Below, one piece after another: positions 22,508 through 28,846 of a stretch of DNA of 37,015 bases. Made by a program: the position numbers and the translations under genes. The stretch spans positions 1 to 37,015 of IMG/VR virus record IMGVR_UViG_3300010430_000236; one strand, given 5' to 3'. The stretch is from a virus. Within the stretch, counting starts at the first letter, position 1, and every line of letters begins with the position of its first letter. The notes below the pieces were generated by a model, which searched no databases, was not told where the DNA came from, and saw nothing but the letters and a program-made list of their open reading frames with translations.

Positions 22508-22584
22508 AAAACGCAGTAACGTACACAATTTTAGTGGTATCTATAATCTTGCTAATCGTTGGAATAATAGAACTGACCAATTAA
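22504..22584 (+). CDS. 26-residue membrane microprotein
   Basis: It starts by ATGA overlap with the small terminase gene. Nearly the whole chain is one hydrophobic helix (ILVVSIILLIVGIIEL). Whether it is made is supported by the coupled start and clean stop; it is too short to judge by codon use. Confidence 0.45.
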   Translation: MKNAVTYTILVVSIILLIVGIIELTN

Positions 22585-22599
22585 ACCAAACTAACAACT

Positions 22600-22893
22600 A
22601 TGGATAAAGCAGAAGAAATAACACCGATTGAAACGGTTTTAACAATGTTCTCCAGTTATAACATTGAAGTCTTTAGTCAATGGTTAGACGCTAATAGAAA
22701 AGAACTACTTGAAGCGGAGAATAAGAAAGTACAAGAAGCAGTTCTTGAAGCGTTAGAGAAGGAGCTTTTTAATTGGGAGTTTTTCGTGTCTAATAAAGAG
22801 AAAACACCGATAAACGAGCCTATTCTAAAAGAGTATATTCGCGAATTTATAAAAGAACAAATAATGGAACTAACTAAACAAAGGAACAAATGA
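22600..22893 (+). CDS. Hypothetical helical protein
   Basis: A 97-residue, Glu/Lys-rich helical protein (LEAENKKVQEAVLEALEKELFNWEF) likely to form a coiled coil. It overlaps the next microprotein by ATGA. Not recognised. Confidence 0.55.
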   Translation: MDKAEEITPIETVLTMFSSYNIEVFSQWLDANRKELLEAENKKVQEAVLEALEKELFNWEFFVSNKEKTPINEPILKEYIREFIKEQIMELTKQRNK

Positions 22894-23003
22894 AAGAGGG
22901 TAAAGACATACCATTAAGCACTAAACTATTTGTAGTAGGATTTGCGTTACTTGCTTTGATGGGATTAATGAAGGGCATAGAATTATTATTAGGGATAAAC
23001 TAA
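22890..23003 (+). CDS. 37-residue membrane microprotein
   Basis: It starts by ATGA overlap. Residues about 10-30 are hydrophobic (LSTKLFVVGFALLALMGLM). Its coupled start and fit in the chain are the main support. Confidence 0.5.
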   Translation: MKEGKDIPLSTKLFVVGFALLALMGLMKGIELLLGIN

Positions 23004-23009
23004 AAACAA

Positions 23010-23234
23010 ATGCTAAAAGGTAAAGCAAAAAACATGAAAAATAAAATCAAATTAACAGCCGCGTCTTTATTTATCGGCGCAATACTATTCACTTTTTTAT
23101 TCATTCCGCTTGGCGGTTCAACTGGTTTCAGTGTAGTTCTTGAGGGCAACGCTGGCGCAATAATTGGATTCTTAGCAATAACAAGCGGGTTTGTTGGGGC
23201 TTTGATATTAACGATAAAAGCCTATAAGAAATGA
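23010..23234 (+). CDS. Two-span small membrane protein
   Basis: Up to 74 residues; a start at 23034 (MKNKIK) is also possible. Hydrophobic segments at about 15-35 and 48-70 with a Gly-rich turn. It overlaps the interrupted gene at 23231 (ATGA). Holin-like topology, but it lies away from the lysis genes; the role is unknown. Confidence 0.55.
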   Translation: MLKGKAKNMKNKIKLTAASLFIGAILFTFLFIPLGGSTGFSVVLEGNAGAIIGFLAITSGFVGALILTIKAYKK

Positions 23235-23593
23235 AGGTTCTAATGATTGCACCGCTTATTCTTTGCTTGCCTATAATTATAGGAATCAGCAAAGCAATAA
23301 TTGACTTGATAAGCTTTAAATACACACAATCTATTTTTAACGGCAATGAATGGTTTGACCCCTCTGTTAGCTGGTCTAATAAGGGCAATAGTTGGATAAT
23401 GTGAACGCTGTTAGTTTGGACAACTGACGCATGGCATTTATTCGATAGCGTTAAGTTTGTAGCAACTATGTCAATGACAGCTTTAAATTTTACAGTGTTC
23501 AACCCTCTTGAAGCGATCATTGTTACAATTGCTCAATGGCTTATTAAGGGGCTTGTGTTTGAATTGTTTTACAGTGTAATATTTGTTAAATGA
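23231..23593 (+). pseudogene. Membrane protein gene interrupted by an in-frame TGA
   Basis: From ATG 23231 the frame runs 57 residues to a TGA at 23402-23404 and then stays open in the same frame for another 62 residues to TGA 23591-23593, ending with ATGA overlap to the next gene. The first half ends in WFDPSVSWSNKGNSWIM and the second reads on as TLLVWTTDAWHLFDSVKFV. From memory this matches a single family of small phage membrane proteins with a W-x-P-S-x-SW-x-NK motif followed by a TDAWHLF motif. TGA works as a normal stop elsewhere here, so this is a nonsense-broken gene, a read-through case or a sequence error. A Trp codon (TGG) at that place would restore it. No in-frame ATG or GTG begins the second half close to the stop. 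Confidence 0.65.
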
Positions 23594-23730
23594 ATATAGT
23601 TGCAATCCTAATAATTATTATATTTGTGATAGGGTTCTTTTTCCTTGCAAAGTTCCTTGTTTGGTGCGCTGAACAAGTTGAAAAACAAGACCAGCAAGAA
23701 CCGATTGACCCTGAAGAAATATTACCTTAA
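23590..23730 (+). CDS. 46-residue membrane microprotein
   Basis: It starts by ATGA overlap with the broken gene. An N-terminal hydrophobic helix (MNIVAILIIIIFVIGFFFLAKFLVW) is followed by an acidic tail (EQVEKQDQQEPIDPEEILP). The coupling preserved here implies that the upstream frame was translated to its end at least in the past. Confidence 0.55.
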   Translation: MNIVAILIIIIFVIGFFFLAKFLVWCAEQVEKQDQQEPIDPEEILP

Positions 23731-23741
23731 ACTAAAGAATT

Positions 23742-23975
23742 ATGGAATACCAATTAACCAAAATTGAAACAATGCCAACGGGCGGTTGTCATGGATTTAA
23801 ACAAGAATATAGCGCAGTCTATTCTTCAGGCTTTGACGCTAAACCCCGCCACAATATTGAAGTTATAGTTAATTCAATCGATCAACTGAAAGAAGAATTA
23901 ACACAAGACGAAATGCTTGAATTACTAGGGCTGAAATCAAACCCCGTTGTTTACGTTGAAGAAATGACACCTTAA
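23742..23975 (+). CDS. Hypothetical protein
   Basis: A 77-residue protein (QLTKIETMPTGGCHGFKQEYSAVYSSG... LLGLKSNPVVYVEEMTP), beta then helix. Its last residues (PVVYVEEMT) resemble the C-terminus of the tape measure protein region PVVFVEDMTS, probably a short recurring motif of such phages. Role unknown. Confidence 0.55.
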   Translation: MEYQLTKIETMPTGGCHGFKQEYSAVYSSGFDAKPRHNIEVIVNSIDQLKEELTQDEMLELLGLKSNPVVYVEEMTP

Positions 23976-23992
23976 TAACACTATAAACATTG

Positions 23993-24072
23993 CTGACTAT
24001 CGGACATAGTTAGGAATCAAGGCGGGGCTTGCACTTTGTTGGCGCTCTAGTTAAGCCAGCATTGCCCGCCTT
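23993..24072 (+). ncRNA. Two-hairpin structured element before the terminase large gene
   Basis: Hairpin 1: CTGACTAT (23993-24000), loop CGGAC, ATAGTTAG (24006-24013), 8 pairs with one G-U. Hairpin 2: AAGGCGGG (24019-24026) pairs with CCCGCCTT (24065-24072); inside it GTTGGC (24038-24043) pairs with GCCAGC (24055-24060) around an 11-base loop, leaving an 11/4 internal loop. This fills the 109-base gap between two genes and is G+C-rich against the background. It is too short for a tRNA. It could be a packaging (pac/cos) site, an mRNA leader of the downstream genes or a separate small RNA. Confidence 0.55.
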
Positions 24073-24084
24073 TAAATTGACTAA

Positions 24085-24264
24085 ATGAATAAGACAAGGC
24101 TTCGTAAAAATCAAATGACAGGCTGGAAAAACAAGATGCGCTTGCGTATTCATGTAAGGCAAATCTATATTAAATCTTTAATTGAAGCTTTTAACAATAT
24201 ACCCGAACCAAATTACAACGGAGTAGATGACGCTTTTGAATTTGATATAAACGCCTTCAAATGA
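24085..24264 (+). CDS. Small basic protein coupled to the terminase large gene
   Basis: A 59-residue protein, highly basic in the first half (MNKTRLRKNQMTGWKNKMRLRIHVRQ) and acidic at the end (DDAFEFDINAF). Its stop overlaps the terminase large start (ATGA at 24261-24264), so it is translated with it. It may be an accessory packaging protein or RNA/DNA binder; that is inference from charge and position. Confidence 0.55.
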   Translation: MNKTRLRKNQMTGWKNKMRLRIHVRQIYIKSLIEAFNNIPEPNYNGVDDAFEFDINAFK

Positions 24265-25553
24265 AACTAAACATACAACCGCCTGATTTAACGCAATATC
24301 AAAAAGATATACTCTATTCAAGCGCACGTTTCACAATCACTGAAGCAAGCACAAAGGCTGGTAAAACGTTTAGTCATCTATGGTGGATATTTGAACAAGC
24401 GCACGCTGATTATAACCGTGAAGGCTTCAATCACTGGTGGGTTGCACCTGTTTACAGTCAAGCGAAGATTGCGTTCAATAGACTCAAAGCAATTGTTGAC
24501 ACCAGCGTTTATAGGGTCAATGAATCAAACCTTATTATCACAACGCCACTAGGCACGCATATTCATTTTAAATCAGCCGAAAAGCCTGACAATCTATTTG
24601 GTGAAGACGTTTACAGCGTTGTATTTGATGAAGCACCAAGAGCAAGACACGACGCTTTCATTGCTTTACGTTCTACCATAACAGCGACAAAGGGCAAAAT
24701 GAAGTTAATCGGTAATCATGGCGGGGTTGCAAATTGGGTTTATCAGTTAAAAGAGAAAGCGAAGACTGACAACAATTACGCCTATTTCAAAATAACAGCA
24801 TGGGACGCGGTGAAGGCTGGCATATTAGATGAAGACGAAATACTTCAAGCACAAAAGGATTTACCAACGAACGTGTTCAGCCAGCTTTATCTTGCGGAAT
24901 CCCTTCAAGATGACGATATGCTTTGCAGTTATGGCGCAATTCAAGACGTATTTACGAACACTCATTTATTACCTGAAGAAGAAAAGAAACGAAACCTTCT
25001 GACCCGTTACATTACAGCCGACATTGCGCTTCATGGTTCAGATAAATTCATTGTGCTGGTTTGGCAAGGGTTCACTGTAATTGATGTCAAAGCTGTTGAT
25101 AAGTGTGACGCCCCTGAAGTAGAACGTATTCTGAAGGTCATGGCAACTAAGCACAAAGTAGGACGGTCAAAGATAGCTTATGACGCTGACGGGCTTGGCT
25201 CGTTTCTAAGGGGTTACTTGCGCGGTGCTATTCCTTTCAATAATGGCGGTAAAGCATACGGCAAAAACAACTATCGAAGCTTAAAAGACCAATGCGGCTA
25301 TGAACTAGCCAAAGTGATTAATGACGCTGGCATTTACATTAAAGCTGATATTGACAAACACGCTGTTGTTCAAGAGCTAGAATGCTTGAAATCATTCAAC
25401 GTTGACAAAGAAGGCAAGCTTCAGTTAATGCCCAAATCAAAGATTAAAGAGATAATAGGGCGTTCACCTGACTACCTTGACGCAATACTTATGAGAATGG
25501 TTTTCGCAGTAAGACCAAAATCAACAGCACCAAAGGCTAGGCTATATGACTAA
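24261..25553 (+). CDS. terL: Terminase large subunit
   Basis: A 430-residue packaging motor. The ATPase shows an adenine-motif region (YQKDILYSSA, about 13-22), Walker A TKAGKTF (31-37), Walker B VFDEA (121-125) and a coupling motif LIGNHG (149-154). The C-terminal RNase-H-like nuclease begins with YITADIALHG (250-259, Asp254), continues with KIAYDADGLG (304-313) and ends with GRSPDYLDAILMRM (about Asp411). These residues cut and translocate DNA into the prohead through the portal. It is coupled to the small gene before it and overlaps the next by eight bases. Confidence 0.9.
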   Translation: MKLNIQPPDLTQYQKDILYSSARFTITEASTKAGKTFSHLWWIFEQAHADYNREGFNHWWVAPVYSQAKIAFNRLKAIVDTSVYRVNESNLIITTPLGTHIHFKSAEKPDNLFGEDVYSVVFDEAPRARHDAFIALRSTITATKGKMKLIGNHGGVANWVYQLKEKAKTDNNYAYFKITAWDAVKAGILDEDEILQAQKDLPTNVFSQLYLAESLQDDDMLCSYGAIQDVFTNTHLLPEEEKKRNLLTRYITADIALHGSDKFIVLVWQGFTVIDVKAVDKCDAPEVERILKVMATKHKVGRSKIAYDADGLGSFLRGYLRGAIPFNNGGKAYGKNNYRSLKDQCGYELAKVINDAGIYIKADIDKHAVVQELECLKSFNVDKEGKLQLMPKSKIKEIIGRSPDYLDAILMRMVFAVRPKSTAPKARLYD

Positions 25554-26280
25554 ATTCACCTATGTAAACGGGTCATTTGAAATACCTGAAAACTATTTTG
25601 AATTGACCCTTGAACATTACGGGCTTTTTGACGGCAAGACTGAACACGCTTTTATTATATCCCAATTAACGGGGCTTAGTCAAGATGAAGTTATTCAGAT
25701 AGATTGCACCCCAATTGTTGAGGGTCTAGAGTTTATCAAGACCAAACCAAGTGAAGAAATAGAGCGTGACACCAAGATAATTATTGACAATCAGTTAATT
25801 GATTTGAAAGAAGATATTGGTCAGTATCAGTTTGGTCAGAAGCTAATTGCGGTCAAAGAAATAGACGGTGACAATATGGCACGCATGGCGGCGGTTTATT
25901 TACAGCCATACGTTGACGGGGGCAAATTTGACGCTGACAGAATCCAGCAAACAGAAGATAAGCTTCTTCAGATGCCTGTTGCTGAATGTTATCCTGTAAT
26001 CATGCACATTGCAAAAGGACTTTATGACATACTTGAATACGAGTCTAAAATGCCAACGCCAACAATATCAGCCGAACAGCGGCAAGCTGGAATTGACAAA
26101 TTCAAAATACTAGGTGACTTCAATATTATTGATCAATTGGCGCAAGGTGACGTTACTAAATACGAAGAAGTTCTTGCAATCGAATACAACGTTATTCGCA
26201 ATAAGTTGCTTAGAATGAACTTATCAAGTATATTTGAAAAAACATATTCAACAATTTTAAACGCAAAATCTAGAAGATGA
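25546..26280 (+). CDS. Tail-assembly-like protein
   Basis: A 244-residue acidic protein starting FTYVNGSFEIPENYFELTLEHYGLF. It is helical with no membrane segment. Its place right after the terminase and before the tail-completion-type gene, together with its length, is like tail assembly chaperones of Bacteroidota phages. I see no frameshift signal of the lambda G/GT kind at its end; the following gene begins by ATGA overlap. Function inferred. Confidence 0.5.
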   Translation: MTKFTYVNGSFEIPENYFELTLEHYGLFDGKTEHAFIISQLTGLSQDEVIQIDCTPIVEGLEFIKTKPSEEIERDTKIIIDNQLIDLKEDIGQYQFGQKLIAVKEIDGDNMARMAAVYLQPYVDGGKFDADRIQQTEDKLLQMPVAECYPVIMHIAKGLYDILEYESKMPTPTISAEQRQAGIDKFKILGDFNIIDQLAQGDVTKYEEVLAIEYNVIRNKLLRMNLSSIFEKTYSTILNAKSRR

Positions 26281-26723
26281 TTGTTCCATTTATTGAAACT
26301 ATTGCCAGTGAAATGACCGCCGATGACTTCACGTTTTTACACTCTAACAAGGATTGGCAAAACGTTCAAGCTGACGATTTGACACCCCCGTTTATGTTTC
26401 TTGATTTTCCGATTCAAGGTGAACCGATTCACACGGCGTCAGGCGCTTTAGTTGACAATTATATTATGGTCATGCTGTTCTTGTATAAGACCGAACTTGA
26501 TGACGAAAAGAGCGTAATCCGTGCGGCTGTTGATAGCGCACAAACGGCAAGACGTGAATTTATACTTAGAGTTAAAGAAGCTGAAACTGACGATGACGCG
26601 ACATTTTACAAGTCAACGTTTGGTAAATGGATTGAACTTGAAAATGAATTTGACAGCGCTTATAGTGGCGTCATGCAACCCTTCAACATTCAACTAAGAC
26701 CTTCAGGCGGTTATTGCCTATAA
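26277..26723 (+). CDS. Tail completion-like protein
   Basis: A 148-residue protein (IVPFIETIASEMTADDFTFLHSNKDWQNVQ...). The layout of a short alpha/beta protein with a middle IQGEPIHTASGALVDNYIMVMLF stretch and an end MQPFNIQLRPSGG is like tail terminator or completion proteins. It is followed by a terminator-like hairpin. The assignment is by position and size. Confidence 0.45.
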   Translation: MIVPFIETIASEMTADDFTFLHSNKDWQNVQADDLTPPFMFLDFPIQGEPIHTASGALVDNYIMVMLFLYKTELDDEKSVIRAAVDSAQTARREFILRVKEAETDDDATFYKSTFGKWIELENEFDSAYSGVMQPFNIQLRPSGGYCL

Positions 26724-26725
26724 TA

Positions 26726-26757
26726 AGAAAAGGGCTTGAATGAACAAACCCTTTTCT
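26726..26757 (+). terminator. Hairpin after the tail-completion-like gene
   Basis: AGAAAAGGG (26726-26734) pairs perfectly over 9 bases with CCCTTTTCT (26749-26757). The 14-base loop holds the ATG of a 23-codon frame. The A-rich 5' arm and T-rich 3' arm fit a bidirectional-type terminator; it may instead control the microgene. Confidence 0.55.
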
Positions 26758-26811
26758 AATCTAACCTATTACAGAAAACTTATGAAACGCCTAGCAGTTG
26801 GCGAACTGTAA
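26740..26811 (+). CDS. Possible 23-residue microprotein
   Basis: The frame MNKPFSNLTYYRKLMKRLAV, ending GEL, starts in the loop of the preceding hairpin and stops 12 bases before the gene at 26824. The peptide is amphipathic and basic and uses codons like its neighbours. It could be a real virion assembly peptide or a leader peptide whose translation melts the hairpin. Chance is possible at this length. Confidence 0.35.
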   Translation: MNKPFSNLTYYRKLMKRLAVGEL

Positions 26812-26823
26812 AACTATATAAAA

Positions 26824-27297
26824 ATGGCTGAAGAAGCAAGCGAAATTTTAAAACAATTTACTGAACTGATAGTTCCTGAACTGAAAGAAGCCGCTGGTTC
26901 TTTTGGTGACACTATAAAAACAGAGGTTTCAGAAAAGGGTTTTGAAATAACAATTTCTTCACTGGTCAATGTTTTAATAGATGGTAGACCGCCAACTTCT
27001 TCAGGTGCAAGCGCTGGCAATCCAACGCTTCAGCAAAGTATTCTTTCATGGATTCAATCAAAGGGAATAGCACCAAGAGCCAACGCAAGAGGCGTCACGC
27101 CTTCAGTTCAATCACTTAGTTGGGCAATCAGTAAAAGTATTCACCGCGACGGTACAAAGCTATATCAACAGGGCGGGGGCAATAATATATTTGAAGGTAT
27201 AATTACTGACCAACGAATTGACAGTTTGTTAAATCTTGTCGGCGCGCATTACTTTAACAGAATTAAAAAAATTAACTTTGAAGAAATAATTAAATAA
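26824..27297 (+). CDS. Tail-region protein (tail completion / gp10-like)
   Basis: A 157-residue protein. The N-terminal helix (SEILKQFTELIVPELKEAAGSF) leads into a beta stretch, then IDGRPPTSSGASAGNPTLQQSILSWIQSKGI (about 59-89) and a basic ARGVTPSVQSLSWAISKSIHRDG segment. This resembles short tail-completion proteins that follow the tail gene cluster head in Bacteroidota phages. No enzyme motif is seen. Confidence 0.5.
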   Translation: MAEEASEILKQFTELIVPELKEAAGSFGDTIKTEVSEKGFEITISSLVNVLIDGRPPTSSGASAGNPTLQQSILSWIQSKGIAPRANARGVTPSVQSLSWAISKSIHRDGTKLYQQGGGNNIFEGIITDQRIDSLLNLVGAHYFNRIKKINFEEIIK

Positions 27298-27298
27298 G

Positions 27299-28384
27299 AT
27301 GCTTGTTCCAATAACACTACCTGAAGAAGACGTTTTTGACGAGGTTAGCCAGTGGCAAGCCGTTCATCACCCTATTGAGTTTAAGCTACAAAGGCAAGAC
27401 GCGCAAGTTTCTATGCGCTACCAGCCAGCGGGATTCAATACCAAGATCAAGATTATAGGCGCTGTCCCTTTAGACGTTGCTGTTGGTCAAAAGATTAGAT
27501 ACTTTGACCCTATTGGCGAATACCATGATTTTACTATTCTATGGATTACCAACAACACCATTCACACTGACGGCACTTTAACAGGCACGGTTTACGGGGG
27601 CTTTGTTGTATTCCTTGCAAGAACTGATTACTACGTTCAAGCTGAAGTTTTTGGTATTGACATTTATAACACTTACACTGAGTTATTAACTTCAAACTAT
27701 TCAACAGATTTGAAGGGGCAAATCAAGGTTAACATTTACGAGTTTGTAAGAACGCTTGCAGTATATGAGAATAATTTTAACTATATCGAAAGCGGGATTA
27801 TCAACAAGGCTGTTGAAGGTGAAGGCGGGCGTTATGCGGTTAGATGGTTTGAATACTACAACGGCGCACTTCAGCAAACAAGCAACTTAGAACAAGTTAG
27901 ATATTGGGTAAACGCCGCAAAGCAAATAGGCGATTTGTACGGTGATAACATGGCTGAATACGTGCCAACCGCTGACGCTACAAGAGTAGACCCTGACCGC
28001 GCTAAATTCTTAACGGTGTTTGAAAAGCCGACACGCTTTGAAGGTTTTCCGTTCAGCCTGTCATTTATCTATTCTGACAATTTAACGAACCTACAAATTA
28101 CAAGGGAAGAAGATCACTTTGACGTTAATGACATCAGCGTTAATACTGAAAGTGATAATCTCGATATATCGTATAGGTTCGCTGTTAACCGTTTGAACGT
28201 ATCTGACGCTTATCCGTCGGACGCTGAATCGTTTGACATTTGGCTTGAAAGCGGTTCTGAATATGCTGGTGACGGTACGCAAGGCGAAAACGAATATGCT
28301 GACGGCGTATTTGAAGAAGTCGCTGAAGAAGACGTTGAAGAAACATTTAGACCAGTAAAACCGTTCACTGGTAAATATAAATAA
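27299..28384 (+). CDS. Tail structural protein
   Basis: A 361-residue beta-rich protein (KLQRQDAQVSMRYQPAGFNTKIKI ... VFLARTDYYVQAEVFGIDIYN) with an acidic C-terminal tail from about residue 325. It has no membrane segment. It begins one base after the preceding gene and sits with two other tail genes before the tape measure gene. I take it as a virion tail or baseplate component of a lineage-specific kind; precise role unknown. Confidence 0.55.
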   Translation: MLVPITLPEEDVFDEVSQWQAVHHPIEFKLQRQDAQVSMRYQPAGFNTKIKIIGAVPLDVAVGQKIRYFDPIGEYHDFTILWITNNTIHTDGTLTGTVYGGFVVFLARTDYYVQAEVFGIDIYNTYTELLTSNYSTDLKGQIKVNIYEFVRTLAVYENNFNYIESGIINKAVEGEGGRYAVRWFEYYNGALQQTSNLEQVRYWVNAAKQIGDLYGDNMAEYVPTADATRVDPDRAKFLTVFEKPTRFEGFPFSLSFIYSDNLTNLQITREEDHFDVNDISVNTESDNLDISYRFAVNRLNVSDAYPSDAESFDIWLESGSEYAGDGTQGENEYADGVFEEVAEEDVEETFRPVKPFTGKYK

Positions 28385-28387
28385 TAA

Positions 28388-28846
28388 ATGAGGGTAACTG
28401 AAAAATTACGAGTAAAGATAAATAGAGTGTGTGAAGACAACCCCGTCTTTGTGACATGGCTGAACACTTTGGGCGGGCGTGAACAATGGCTTTGGCACAC
28501 ACTACAAACAGACAGTTTACAAACTGAACGAAGGGCTGATTTTGAACCCTATACAACAGACCTTGAAAATTCACGCGGTCAAATTAAAGACGTTAACATA
28601 TTTGCGCAACCAAAAATAACTTGTTACGCTCTTGTAAGCGCTGAAGATATTAACGGTCTAATGTCAATAACTTATTCAACGACTGTTGAAGTACTTTCAA
28701 ATCCTGACACATGGGAAGAAGACGGCGCTAAATGGCTGACTTACAGACCTGAAGCGGGAAGTTTTAAAGTGATTGACAGTGACGAAAATGAAGCTGAAGT
28801 TGAAATTACATTTCTGAAGGCTTACGTTAATACACAAGTAAGATAA
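28388..28846 (+). CDS. Small tail-region protein
   Basis: A 152-residue protein (FVTWLNTLGGREQWLWHTLQTDSL..., then YSTTVEVLSNPDTWEEDGAKW). The alternation of beta strands and the WL-NTLGG-REQWLW start recall a conserved short tail protein in Bacteroidota phages and prophages. It abuts the next gene with no gap. Function unknown. Confidence 0.5.
   Translation: MRVTEKLRVKINRVCEDNPVFVTWLNTLGGREQWLWHTLQTDSLQTERRADFEPYTTDLENSRGQIKDVNIFAQPKITCYALVSAEDINGLMSITYSTTVEVLSNPDTWEEDGAKWLTYRPEAGSFKVIDSDENEAEVEITFLKAYVNTQVR

Noticed and set aside
23402-23404. TGA read as Trp across the genome
   Set aside because: Dozens of genes end in TGA with tight ATGA overlaps to the next start, so TGA is an ordinary stop here; only local explanations remain for this site.
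23128-23520. Minus-strand 130-residue frame over the interrupted membrane gene
   Set aside because: It is a shadow of the plus-strand genes, with no coupling or motif, and the plus-strand frames on both sides of the TGA read as one protein family.
24019-24072. tRNA at the structured element before the terminase large gene
   Set aside because: The stem and loop lengths are too short for a cloverleaf, with no D-arm or T-loop consensus and no CCA-type end.
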